Of a stretch of DNA of 64,000 nucleotides, positions 24,506 to 33,801 are shown one piece after another. The stretch is from Mixta intestinalis (lineage in GTDB: Bacteria > Pseudomonadota > Gammaproteobacteria > Enterobacterales > Enterobacteriaceae). Location: positions 868,001-932,000 of the forward strand of contig NZ_CP028271.1 of NCBI RefSeq assembly GCF_009914055.1, written 5' to 3'. A model generated the notes under the pieces. That model saw nothing but the letters and a program-made list of their open reading frames with translations, searched no databases and was not told where the DNA came from. The first letter of the stretch is position 1, and each line of letters starts with the position of its first letter. The position numbers and the translations under genes were made by a program.

Positions 24506-26330
24506 AGCCTTTGACGCAAAATCTTTCCTGAAAACCGTCACCAGCCAGCCAGGCGTTTATCGCATGTATGACAGTGGCGGCACAGTGATTTATGTTGGTA
24601 AAGCCAAGGATCTGAAAAAACGCCTCAGTAGCTATTTTCGCAGCAACCTTGCCAGTCGTAAAACCGAAGCGCTGGTAGCCAATATCCATCATATTGACGT
24701 TACCGTTACGCATACGGAAACCGAAGCGCTGCTGCTGGAACATAACTATATTAAGCTCTATCAGCCTCGCTACAACGTTCTGCTGCGTGACGATAAATCT
24801 TATCCCTATATTTTCCTGAGTGCCGATCCCCATCCACGTCTGGCAATTCATCGCGGCGCAAAACATGCGAAAGGCGAATACTTCGGCCCGTTTCCTAACG
24901 GTTATGCAGTGCGTGAAACCCTGGCGCTGCTGCAGAAAATTTTCCCTGTTCGTCAGTGCGAAAATAACGTTTATCGCAACCGTTCGCGGCCCTGCCTGCA
25001 ATATCAAATAGGCCGCTGTCTGGGGCCGTGCGTTGCCGGGCTGGTGAGCGAAGAAGAATATGCCCAGCAGACGGAATATGTTCGGCTGTTTCTTTCCGGC
25101 AAGGATGATCAGGTGCTGAATATGTTGGTCAGCCGGATGGAACAGGCTAGTCAGGCGCTGCGTTTTGAAGAAGCGGCGCGCCTGCGCGATCAAATTCAGG
25201 CGGTACGTCGCGTTACGGAGAAACAGTTTGTCTCCAATCAGGGTGACGATCTGGATGTTATTGGCGTTTCCTATGATGCAGGTATGGCCTGTCTGCACGT
25301 TCTTTTTATTCGACAGGGCAAGGTGCTGGGTAGCCGCAGCTATTTTCCGAAAATTCCAGGCGGCACCGATTTGGCTGAAGTGGTACAGACTTTTGTCGGG
25401 CAATTCTACCTGCAGGGAAGTGAAGCGCGTACGTTGCCCGGTGAGATTTTACTTGATTTCAATCTGCCGGAACGGGAACTGCTGGCTGACTCGCTAAGCG
25501 AGCTGGCCGGACGTAAAATCCATATCCAAAGCAAACCGCGCGGCGATCGCGCCCGTTACCTGAAGCTGGCACGAACTAATGCGGCAACGGCGCTAATAAC
25601 TAAATTAACCCAGCAGTCAACCATTCATCAGCGGCTAACGGCGCTGGCTGATGCGCTTGATCTACCGCAGATTAAACGTATGGAGTGTTTTGACATCAGC
25701 CATACCATGGGAGAGCAGACGGTAGCTTCCTGTGTAGTGTTTGACAGCAACGGGCCGCTGCGGTCGGAGTATCGGCGGTATAATATTACTGGCATAACGC
25801 CTGGCGATGACTACGCGGCGATGAGTCAGGTGTTGCGACGTCGCTATGGCAAAGAGCTGGAACCGGAAAAAGTGCCGGATGTGATTGTCATTGACGGTGG
25901 TAAAGGGCAGTTGGCGCAGGCGAAACAGGTTTTTGCTGAACTTAACGTAAGCTGGGACAAGGAGCATCCACTTCTGCTGGGTGTGGCGAAGGGGAGCGAT
26001 CGTAAAGCAGGTCTGGAAACACTGTTTTTAGAGCCGGAAGGGGAGGGATTCTCGATGCCGCCCGATTCACCTGCACTGCACGTTATTCAGCATATCCGTG
26101 ACGATTCCCATAATCATGCGATTACCGGGCATCGTAACAAGCGGGCAAAAGTTAAAAATACCAGTGCGCTGGAGAGCATTGAGGGCGTGGGTCCAAAACG
26201 CCGACAACAGCTGTTAAAATATATGGGCGGCCTACAGCCGCTGATGAACGCCTCGGTTGAAGAGATCGCTAAAGTTCCTGGCATTTCTCACGCCCTGGCG
26301 GAGAAAATTTATTACTCGTTAAAACACTAG
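24498..26330 (+). CDS. uvrC: excinuclease ABC subunit C
   Basis: UvrC makes both incisions in nucleotide excision repair. The 610-residue length is that of E. coli UvrC. N-terminal GIY-YIG nuclease (PGVYRMYDSGGTVIYVGKAK), Cys region (CLQYQIGRCLGPC), UVR motif binding UvrB (FEEAARLRDQIQAVRRV), RNase H-like second nuclease with FDISHTMGEQTVAS and VIDGGKGQL, and C-terminal helix-hairpin-helix pair (LESIEGVGPKRRQQLL, IAKVPGISHALAEKI). GTG start inside the end of uvrY. Confidence 0.98.
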   Translation: MSEAFDAKSFLKTVTSQPGVYRMYDSGGTVIYVGKAKDLKKRLSSYFRSNLASRKTEALVANIHHIDVTVTHTETEALLLEHNYIKLYQPRYNVLLRDDKSYPYIFLSADPHPRLAIHRGAKHAKGEYFGPFPNGYAVRETLALLQKIFPVRQCENNVYRNRSRPCLQYQIGRCLGPCVAGLVSEEEYAQQTEYVRLFLSGKDDQVLNMLVSRMEQASQALRFEEAARLRDQIQAVRRVTEKQFVSNQGDDLDVIGVSYDAGMACLHVLFIRQGKVLGSRSYFPKIPGGTDLAEVVQTFVGQFYLQGSEARTLPGEILLDFNLPERELLADSLSELAGRKIHIQSKPRGDRARYLKLARTNAATALITKLTQQSTIHQRLTALADALDLPQIKRMECFDISHTMGEQTVASCVVFDSNGPLRSEYRRYNITGITPGDDYAAMSQVLRRRYGKELEPEKVPDVIVIDGGKGQLAQAKQVFAELNVSWDKEHPLLLGVAKGSDRKAGLETLFLEPEGEGFSMPPDSPALHVIQHIRDDSHNHAITGHRNKRAKVKNTSALESIEGVGPKRRQQLLKYMGGLQPLMNASVEEIAKVPGISHALAEKIYYSLKH

Positions 26331-26401
26331 CATTGAAACCCCGGTGGCAATGTAGCAACATACGGGTAAACCCTACTCATGCCAGACAGTTAGCGTACCT
26401 T

Positions 26402-26950
26402 ATGCAATTGAATATTCCGACGTGGCTTACCCTGTTTCGTGTCGTCCTGATTCCTTTTTTTGTTCTGGCGTTCTATCTGCCGTTCAAGTGGGGGCCGATG
26501 GTATGTGCCATTATTTTTGTTATCGCAGCCATCACCGACTGGTTTGACGGTTTCCTTGCCCGTCGCTGGAAGCAGTCTACCCGCTTTGGTGCGTTTCTTG
26601 ATCCGGTTGCCGATAAGGTGATGGTGGCGATGGCTCTGGTGCTTGTGGCGGAACAATTTCACGCCTGGTGGATTACGCTGCCAGCGGCGACCATGATTGC
26701 CCGCGAAATTATTATTTCCGCGCTGCGCGAATGGATGGCTGAAATTGGTAAGCGCAGCAGCGTGGCAGTATCCTGGATCGGTAAGGTGAAAACAACGGCA
26801 CAGATGTTGGCGCTGGTTGCGCTACTTTGGCATCCTAATCAACTGATCTCCGCTATTGGCGTGGGCGCGTTGTATATCGCTGCGGTACTGACGTTTTGGT
26901 CAATGTTCCAGTACCTCAACGCTGCACGTAGCGATCTGTTTGAGCGGTAA
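26402..26950 (+). CDS. pgsA: phosphatidylglycerophosphate synthase
   Basis: PgsA transfers phosphatidyl from CDP-diacylglycerol to glycerol-3-phosphate. The CDP-alcohol phosphotransferase signature D-x2-D-G-x2-A-R-x8-G-x3-D-x3-D is complete in DWFDGFLARRWKQSTRFGAF followed by LDPVAD. The start at 26402 (MQLNIPTWLTLFRV) gives 182 residues as in E. coli; the frame is open upstream to 26333 without support. Four or five membrane helices. Follows uvrC, the usual order. Confidence 0.97.
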   Translation: MQLNIPTWLTLFRVVLIPFFVLAFYLPFKWGPMVCAIIFVIAAITDWFDGFLARRWKQSTRFGAFLDPVADKVMVAMALVLVAEQFHAWWITLPAATMIAREIIISALREWMAEIGKRSSVAVSWIGKVKTTAQMLALVALLWHPNQLISAIGVGALYIAAVLTFWSMFQYLNAARSDLFER

Positions 26951-26999
26951 TCGATACGCTGCAAAAAACGGCAAACGGATGAGAAGATAGATAATTTTA

Positions 27000-27027
27000 T
27001 TGACTCATCCATAGAGGTCAGTAAAAT
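27000..27027 (+). promoter_or_regulatory. sigma-70 promoter of tRNA-Gly
   Basis: TTGACT (27000-27005), 16-bp spacer, TAAAAT (27022-27027), then a GC-containing discriminator GCATCCC. It is about 63 bp before the tRNA, with the start expected near 27034. Confidence 0.7.
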
Positions 27028-27097
27028 GCATCCCATCGAAAGGCGTTAATGTCGCCAAGAGAAAAAAATTATCAGCTTTTTGTAAATGCTGATCTTC

Positions 27098-27173
<76 letters not shown>

Positions 27174-27214
27174 AATTATCGCCAGCAGACGTGTCAATTT
27201 CGTTTGTTGTGAAA

Positions 27215-27240
27215 AAAGGGCCGTAGGGCCCTTTTTGTAT
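27215..27240 (+). terminator. terminator after tRNA-Gly
   Basis: AAAGGGCC (27215-27222), GTAG loop, GGCCCTTT (27227-27234), with A run before and TTTT after, so it can act in both directions. It ends the glyW transcript on the pgsA side of the accessory region. Confidence 0.85.
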
Positions 27241-27365
27241 TTTTAACCTCCCCAACAGGCAGGTTCCGGTTTTTAGTCATTAACTCCCTTTGATCCATTC
27301 TTCCATTTCAGTTCCTTCATCAAAAAAGATCAAGCCGATAAATTTTGTTTGCTATAGCTTTATGT

Positions 27366-27456
27366 TGCTGTCTGCTGTCTGCTGTCTGCTGTCTGCTGTC
27401 TGCTGTCTGCTGTCTGCTGTCTGCTGTCTGCTGTCTGCTGTCTGCTGTCTGCTGTC
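27366..27456. repeat. tandem repeat, 13 copies of TGCTGTC
   Basis: A perfect heptanucleotide array, 13 units of 7 bp with no visible variants, 750 bp before tpsA. Because 7 is not a multiple of 3 and no credible gene spans it, it is more likely a variable-number tract acting on spacing or DNA structure than a coding repeat. Confidence 0.97.
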
Positions 27457-28209
27457 TCTCTTGCATCCTTAAAGTGGTTGTTAACCTTTGGTTAATTATT
27501 TATTTTGTTTATTTCTAGTTATTTAATGATTGCCTGATAAGGGTTGTTATTATATTTTAGCGATCGATTTTATAAATCATTCAGTTAATTTTTGGAATCT
27601 TTAATAGTGAAACAGATTTCACCTACATTTTTTGATGTTGGGTTAGCTGAGAAATTATTTTGATAGTATGTTTTTTTAAAGAAATAAGATCGAAGATAGC
27701 AATTATTCTACCTGTGTAATAGAACATAAATATGGTTTTTTTACAGGTTTAAACAGGCGAGTGCTGACCACATTAAATATATAAAAAACTTTCTAAAATA
27801 ATCATTTTTTCTTGACTGAAATGCTTAATAAATAATATCTTTACTTTATTTTCATATTAATAGTAAGAAAAAATCATGTTTTCATTGTTAAGTTTTTGAT
27901 TTTTTTTAAATTCAGTTGATATTATAAAAATCCAGTAAAAATACTATTATCGGTTGCTGCGAAATAATTTTATCGATCGCAGTTACTTAACAGAAATCTT
28001 GCCTTCACAGGTAAGAATGGCATCAGAGGAAATTATATTTCCTCTGATGCCGAAACGTAAATTCAATATCTTATAAGGTATTGAAGCAGGGAGCCTTAAT
28101 TAGTGATGGGGTAATATATTCAGACGACATAATTTTGTTTGCTCACTGAATGGAATCACTAGCCAGGCGCTATTGAAAAATAAAAATAGTAAAATTAGGA
28201 AAAATAAAA
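27457..28209. other. AT-rich region upstream of tpsA
   Basis: About 750 bp with very low GC, long A and T runs, and no open frame of note on either strand. Such DNA suits H-NS silencing of acquired genes, which is an inference. The only clear structure is the 33-bp hairpin at 28019-28051, listed separately. Confidence 0.6.
28019..28051. repeat. perfect inverted repeat, 15-bp arms
   Basis: GGCATCAGAGGAAAT (28019-28033), 3-bp centre, ATTTCCTCTGATGCC (28037-28051). No T run follows on either strand, so it is not an ordinary terminator. It lies 160 bp before the tpsA start and could be an operator or an mRNA-leader hairpin. Confidence 0.9.
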
Positions 28210-30919
28210 TGAGTGCAACAAAAAAAATTACGGTTTAGCAAAGCTAAATCCTGTAGCAGTATCGTTGTTACTAACGTTACCTGTAATAATCCAGGTTGCT
28301 AACGCCGCAGTAAAAGAGGGTACGACGGTATCAGCGGTGAATGGTGTTACGGTCGTTGATATTAATAAAGCTAATGATAAAGGTATTTCTCATAACTTCT
28401 ACGATAAATTGAATGTAGATAAAAATGGTTTGATTTTTAATAACAGCCAAAATGTCGTTAACACGACTTTGGCTGGGGAAATTCAGGGAAATAGTAACCT
28501 TGCTTCAGGTGCGGCAAAAATTATTCTGAATGAAGTTACTTCTAAAAACCAGAGTACCTTAAATGGAACGATGGAAGTGGCTGGCGGCAAGGCACATTTA
28601 ATTATTGCTAACCCAAATGGCATTAGCTGTCAAGGTTGTAACTTTATCAATACAGAAAACGTTACTCTGACTACTGGTAAGCCAGATATGCAAAACGGTG
28701 AGCTAAAAGGCTATGCGGTAAGCCAGGGTACTATTGATGTTAAAAATTTGACTAACGTATCACCAACCGAGTTGCTGGCACGTTATGTTAAAGTAAATGG
28801 TAAGGTCATGGCTAAAGAGCTGTCGGTTATTGCAGGTAATAACTATATCGATACAGCAGGTAACGTGACAGGTAAAGTTGAAGCGGGATGGAATTTCTTC
28901 AACATCTTCAACAGTTATGGTATCGACGTAGCAGCCCTGGGAGGAATGTATGCCGATAAAATCAAACTCATTAGCACTGAGCAAGGGCTGGGCGTGCGAA
29001 ATGCGGGTGTTATCGCCGGTGGACCGCTGGGCGTCGAGATCACAAGCAACGGTAAACTGATAAATACTAAAGCTGCAATCAATTCATTGGGTAATGTCTC
29101 TATCAGAACTGCTAACGCGCTGGAAAATGAGGCAGGCACAATTACTGGTGAACTTGATATTAATATCGATACTAACCAGAACGCGCTTACCAACTCAGCT
29201 GGGGGCAGAATCGCTACAAAAGGAAACATATATATTGATAGTGGTGTATTTAACAATGTCAATGGCAAAATCGAAGCAAGTAACATGGTGGCGATCAATA
29301 CGCACAACCAGACACTAACTAACTCCGGTAAAGGAGCGCACTCAGGCATACACTCCGCGGCTGTTCTACTGGAAACGGGAACGCTGGATAACCGTAACGG
29401 ATTGATTAAAGGTCACTATGTCGGCACAACATCCAATTATATTGATAATAGTGATGGTACGATAGAAGCCACCGGTGATATGGATTTAACCAGTAAGAGC
29501 CATCTCTATAATACTAAAGGCCTTATTCGTTCAACTGCCGGACATGTTCATATTAACGCGCTGCAGGGCAGCGTAACTAACGGCACCACGGCGACAGCCG
29601 ATACGTTTAGCGGAGATTCATTGGGGATTATTGCTGGTGAAGGCGGCATCAAAATTAAAGCCGCAGCGATTAATAATCGTAATGGGCAAATTGCAACTAA
29701 AGGCGATCTTAGCCTTACCAGTAGCGGTTCGGTTGATAATTATGATGGTAAATTATCAAGCAATAAATCAATAGATATTACCGCTAAATCACTGCTTAAT
29801 TCTCGTGCAGGACTGGTAAGCGATGAAAATATTGATATTAAAGTTGATCGTGAGTTCCTCAATACCCTGGCCATTGTTAAGGCGAAAGAAGGATATGTAA
29901 AAGTTAAGGCTGACAGCATATTTAATAAAGGTAGCATATTAGAAGGCCAGGATGTAGAGCTTACTGCTGACAGATATATTGATAACAGTGAGGCGTTAAT
30001 GGTGGCCAATAAAAAGCTAACTCTTAATGCCGGTACTTACGTTGATAACCGTAATGGTTATGAATTCGCAGGTATTCACGGAAACTATCTTGGAATGCCA
30101 CAGCAGAAAGGCGGTATGGTAGGGCGTGCTGGCGTAGAAATTAATGCAGCCACCCTTATTAATAGCAATAGCCGCATTATCGGTGAAGCCGGCCCGATTA
30201 ATCTGAACATTTCTGGCGACATAAACAATAATTACGGGAAGATTTTAGCCAATGCTGGCGAGGCTTCTATTCATGCTAATTATATTAATAACAACTATGC
30301 TCTCATAAGCGGTAAAGGTACGATGACAATTGATGCTGTATCTATGGATAACCGTAGCTCCGGGACAATTGTAGAAGATAACTTGACGGGCGTCGTTGAG
30401 GGGCATCAGGGATTAACATTAAACCTGAATAATACATTCACTAACTACGGTTGGATCAATAGTGAATCAGGTAATGTTACTGTAAATGTGAAACAGGGTA
30501 TCCTTTCTAACCGTAATACTATCCATGCGAAAGGTGATGTATCAGTTTCTGCTAAAAATGCAGTAACTAACTATAAAGATATAGATGCTGGTAAAAAACT
30601 TACGGTTAAATCTGATGGATACATTACTAATAACCATCAAAGTAATATGAATAGTGGTGAAGTTACATTAATAACCGCGAAAGGAGATATTACTAATAAA
30701 GCTAACCTGGTCAGTGACAAGTTAGTTATCGTTGAATCCGAAAAGAATGTCTATAACTACGGTAAGCTACATTCAGTAAATAATGTTCAGGTTACTGCAA
30801 ATAGTATTCTTAATAGCGGTAATAATGCTGTGCTAGGTGGTTTTAAAGGAACCGAACTGAATAGTGGAAAAGTAAATAATATCAGCGGAATAGTGCTTGA
30901 AACTGAAGGCCCTAAATAA
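28210..30919 (+). CDS. TpsA-type filamentous exoprotein, frameshifted near the start
   Basis: The secreted partner of a two-partner secretion pair. The TPS domain is clear: FYDKLNVDKNGLIFNNS, the NPNGI motif (LIIANPNGISCQGCNF), INTENVTLTTGKP. After it come many imperfect beta-helix repeats (NRNG, LTNSAGG, INNNYG). The main frame is open from a TTG at 28265, but the natural N-terminus is the ATG at 28210: MSATKK, then a run of eight A at 28221-28228, then stop. One extra A would read through to NYGLAKLNPVAVSLLLTLP, completing a signal peptide ending ANA. The total of about 902 residues is short for the family and no C-terminal toxin domain is present. DNA is AT-rich compared with the core genes. 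Confidence 0.88.
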
Positions 30920-30933
30920 TAAATAAATTAAAA

Positions 30934-30961
30934 GCGGCAGTCTGGCGGCTGCCGCCTTTTT
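30934..30961 (+). terminator. terminator between tpsA and tpsB
   Basis: GCGGCAG (30934-30940), 8-nt loop, CTGCCGC (30949-30955), then CTTTTTC. It lies 14 bp after the tpsA stop and just before tpsB, so tpsB is either expressed by readthrough or from another promoter. Confidence 0.75.
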
Positions 30962-30975
30962 CATCCAGGATAAAC

Positions 30976-32625
30976 ATGAAAATAACGCATGCTATTTTTT
31001 GTTTTTTAACTACTTATGCCTGTCATTTTCAGGCGGTAGCGCAGCCAGAGTTAAATCGTATTATTAAAGAACAGCAAAATAATGATGATGCTGCACGTAA
31101 GGAAAATAATTTAGTTAAAAAGGATGTGTATTCTATTATCAATAAAAAACATAATGACATAGCAGAATTCCCCGTTGAAGAAAATTGTTTTTTAATAAAT
31201 GAAATTGTGCTTGAGGACAATTTTTTACAGCGCGCATCACTTAATCAATTAAAGGAAATGATTGTGCGGCGTTGCATGGGAATGCAGGGTTTAGAAAAAA
31301 CAGTCTCGCTTATTCAGGATTACTTTATTAATGCAGGCTATATTACAACCCGCATTGAAATCCCTGAGCAAGATCTCTCACTTAATAAACTGGTTTTAAA
31401 GGTGGTTCCGGGAAAAATAGATGAGATAAAAATTGAAAATAACGATATTTATCAATATATTCTTCCTTTTAAAAAAGACGATATATTGAATATCAGGGAC
31501 ATAGAGCAAGGTCTTGAAAATTTACAGCGGGTTCCCGGTGTTGATGTGAAAATTGGTATTACGCCTGGTAGTCGCAATGGTTACAGCAATGTGGTAATCG
31601 CCACTAATCGTTACAGAAGCTGGAACCTTAGAGCGACCTATAATAACTGGGGCGATAAAAGTACGGGAAGGCAGTTAGCAGGTGGAGTAGGGTATCTTTA
31701 TAACCTGACAAAAACTAACGACATTTTCTACGTTTCAGGCACAACCAGCACTACAGGTAATTATAAGAGTATCAGTACTTACTATTCTATTCCTTTCGGT
31801 TACTGGGATTATGAGTTGTTTTATAGTAGCAGCGCTTCGCGGCAGGGATTTAGTATTGCTGATATGGATCTTAGCTATCGTGGAGAAAATAAATATTTTA
31901 GTGCTAAAGCCAGTAGAACGCTTTTCCGTAATAGTGACAAAAAAATCACCGGGACGGCTGAGCTTATCCGAAGGAAAGCTGACTATAAGCTGAATGATAT
32001 CGCGTTATTATTGCAAAAACGTGATATGGGAAACGTTCGGTTCGGATTGCATTATAAACAGAACTCTCCCGGAGCTGCATTGAACGGCAGCTTGACTTAT
32101 CAACGTTTTTTGACGTGGTTTGGGGGAACCCCTACTTCCGATATGAAAACAGGTGAAGTGAATGAAGCAAGTCACATTGTGAATCTGGATTTGAATTATA
32201 CCAGGCTACTTCGTTATGGGTCTCTTGATGCTTACTACAATATGAAATTTGGCGCGCAATATGCGCCTAATCCGTTGACACTACAGGATCAGTTTACCAT
32301 AGGCAGTCGTTGGAACGTTCGTGGTTTTGAAAACAGTAGTGGGCTGTATGGTGATAAAGGATTCTATCTGCAAAATACCATAAATTTTATGACGAGTTAT
32401 AAAGCGATAGAACCTTATATCGGTATAGATTATGGGCAGATCTCAAGCAGTGCCTATACTCACAATTCGGGCAGTAGCCAAAAAATTATGGGGGCCGTAG
32501 CAGGTATTAAGGGAGGGACAGGTGCACTGGGTTATGACGTTTCGTTATCAACACCGTTAATTTCACCAGATGAGCTAAATATAGATAAATTTACTATAAA
32601 CTTTCACGTTTTTTACCAGTTATAA
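30976..32625 (+). CDS. TpsB outer-membrane transporter, ShlB/FhaC/HecB family
   Basis: TpsB proteins secrete their TpsA partner through the outer membrane. Signal peptide MKITHAIFCFLTTYACHFQA; POTRA segment (CFLINEIVLEDNFLQRASL, MIVRRCMGMQG, YFINAGYITTRIEIPEQDLS, LVLKVVPGKIDEI); then a barrel with FTIGSRWNVRGFE, the conserved L6-type motif, and a C-terminal aromatic strand ending in FHVFYQL. Length 549 is ordinary. It follows the TpsA gene in the same direction, which is the less common but known order for these pairs. AT-rich like tpsA. Confidence 0.92.
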   Translation: MKITHAIFCFLTTYACHFQAVAQPELNRIIKEQQNNDDAARKENNLVKKDVYSIINKKHNDIAEFPVEENCFLINEIVLEDNFLQRASLNQLKEMIVRRCMGMQGLEKTVSLIQDYFINAGYITTRIEIPEQDLSLNKLVLKVVPGKIDEIKIENNDIYQYILPFKKDDILNIRDIEQGLENLQRVPGVDVKIGITPGSRNGYSNVVIATNRYRSWNLRATYNNWGDKSTGRQLAGGVGYLYNLTKTNDIFYVSGTTSTTGNYKSISTYYSIPFGYWDYELFYSSSASRQGFSIADMDLSYRGENKYFSAKASRTLFRNSDKKITGTAELIRRKADYKLNDIALLLQKRDMGNVRFGLHYKQNSPGAALNGSLTYQRFLTWFGGTPTSDMKTGEVNEASHIVNLDLNYTRLLRYGSLDAYYNMKFGAQYAPNPLTLQDQFTIGSRWNVRGFENSSGLYGDKGFYLQNTINFMTSYKAIEPYIGIDYGQISSSAYTHNSGSSQKIMGAVAGIKGGTGALGYDVSLSTPLISPDELNIDKFTINFHVFYQL

Positions 32626-32645
32626 TCCTTACCAAGAGGAAAGAT

Positions 32646-33022
32646 ATGTTTATTGGTACGGACATAGTTGAAGTAGAGCGTATTGAAAGGGCCATTTCGG
32701 TGTCAGGTAGGGCGTTCCTGCAACGTGTATTTACCGAGCGGGAGATTAAGAAAATTGATGCCCAGCATCCGAATTATGAAAGAGCAGCTGGCTTTTGGGC
32801 AGCAAAAGAATCGATGGTTAAGGCTATAGGGCTGGGTTTTCGTGAAGGTATACGTTTTCATGATATGGAAGTAGAACACGATAAATATGGCTGTCCCTGT
32901 TTCGTACTGCGAGGAAGGCTGAGAGAGCACTTGGCTGAAAAAAAATGACAGCATTGTCATTGAGTATTTCTCACTGTCGAACTCATGCTATTGCTGTTGT
33001 GGCCATTCTCACACAGCAATAA
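32646..33022 (+). CDS. holo-ACP synthase (AcpS-type phosphopantetheinyl transferase), frameshifted
   Basis: AcpS loads the 4'-phosphopantetheine arm on acyl carrier proteins. MFIGTDIVEVERIERAI with the Mg-binding Asp, FTEREI and the second metal motif RAAGFWAAKESMVKAIG are present. At a run of eight A (32938-32945) the frame hits TGA after 100 residues. One more A would continue into MTALSLSISHCRTHAIAVVA, the conserved AcpS C-terminus (compare LSLSHT..YAIAVV), giving 125 residues, the normal size. It starts 20 bp after tpsB and is a second, accessory AcpS, since the housekeeping copy normally sits by pdxJ. Confidence 0.85.
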
Positions 33023-33042
33023 TTAACAGAGGGTTTATTTAT

Positions 33043-33798
33043 ATGTATAAGTATAACGACCTTATTGATAAAACCGTGCTGGTTACCGGCGCCAGTGGCG
33101 ATCTTGGATTAGCTATTTGCACCCGATTTTTAGAGCAACAGTGTCGGGTTTATGCGTTATACAACTCCCATGCTGCTGATCTTATTGAATTAAAAAAAAT
33201 TCACCCGCACGGTGAACAGCTTAATATCCTACAGTGCGATCTGGCTAATAATGAGTCAGTTATACAGCTTTGTGCCTATCTTAGTGAGAGTGCCGGTAAA
33301 ATTGATGTACTGGTAAATAATGCTGGTATTGTTAAAGACAGCTTGTTTGCCGCGATGAGTGTTGATGATTTTAGCACAGTTATTGATACCAATTTGCTTA
33401 CGGTTTTCAGATTAACCAAAGAAGCGCTGATGCTGTTAAGAGCGGCAGAAAGCCCGGTAATTGTTAATGTCGCCTCGATTGCCGCCATTATTCCCAGCGT
33501 CGGTCAGATTAATTACAGCGCCTCAAAAGGCGCGATGCTCAGTTTCACCCGCACCCTGGCGGCGGAGCTGGCGCCACGAGGCGTACGGGTTAATGCCGTG
33601 GCGCCGGGCATGATTGATTCAAAAATGGTCAAAAAAGTATCGCGTACTGTGGTTCGTGATGTTATCAATTCCATTCCGCTAAAGAGACTGGGTAAAAGCG
33701 CCGAGGTGGCAAACACCATCGTTTATTTGAGCTCTTCAGCTTCGAGTTACATTGTCGGACAGACCATCGTTATTGATGGCGGTCTGGTTATGCGGTGA
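33043..33798 (+). CDS. 3-oxoacyl-ACP reductase, FabG-like SDR
   Basis: Short-chain dehydrogenase of 251 residues. NADP-binding TGASGDLG at 15-22, NNAG at about 92-95, and the catalytic Ser145, Tyr158 and Lys162 (VASIAAI ... YSASK). The C-terminal GQTIVIDGGLVMR is typical of FabG. Predicted ketoreductase of the adjoining synthase: it reduces the beta-keto group after each condensation. The stop is 3 bp before the dehydratase start. Confidence 0.9.
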   Translation: MYKYNDLIDKTVLVTGASGDLGLAICTRFLEQQCRVYALYNSHAADLIELKKIHPHGEQLNILQCDLANNESVIQLCAYLSESAGKIDVLVNNAGIVKDSLFAAMSVDDFSTVIDTNLLTVFRLTKEALMLLRAAESPVIVNVASIAAIIPSVGQINYSASKGAMLSFTRTLAAELAPRGVRVNAVAPGMIDSKMVKKVSRTVVRDVINSIPLKRLGKSAEVANTIVYLSSSASSYIVGQTIVIDGGLVMR

Positions 33799-33801
33799 TT
33801 T

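Noticed and set aside
24492..25403. 303-codon open frame on the minus strand
   Set aside because: Antisense to the strongly conserved uvrC; codon bias explains the open frame.
27366..27456. Possible CRISPR array
   Set aside because: Units are 7 bp with no spacers and no cas genes are near.
27290..27472. 60-codon ORF with repeated LSAVCCL units
   Set aside because: It is the heptanucleotide array read in one frame; no ribosome site and composition is explained by the repeat.
28210..32625. Contact-dependent inhibition (CdiBAI) locus
   Set aside because: TpsA is short, lacks a VENN-type motif and a C-terminal toxin, the order is A-B, and no immunity gene follows.
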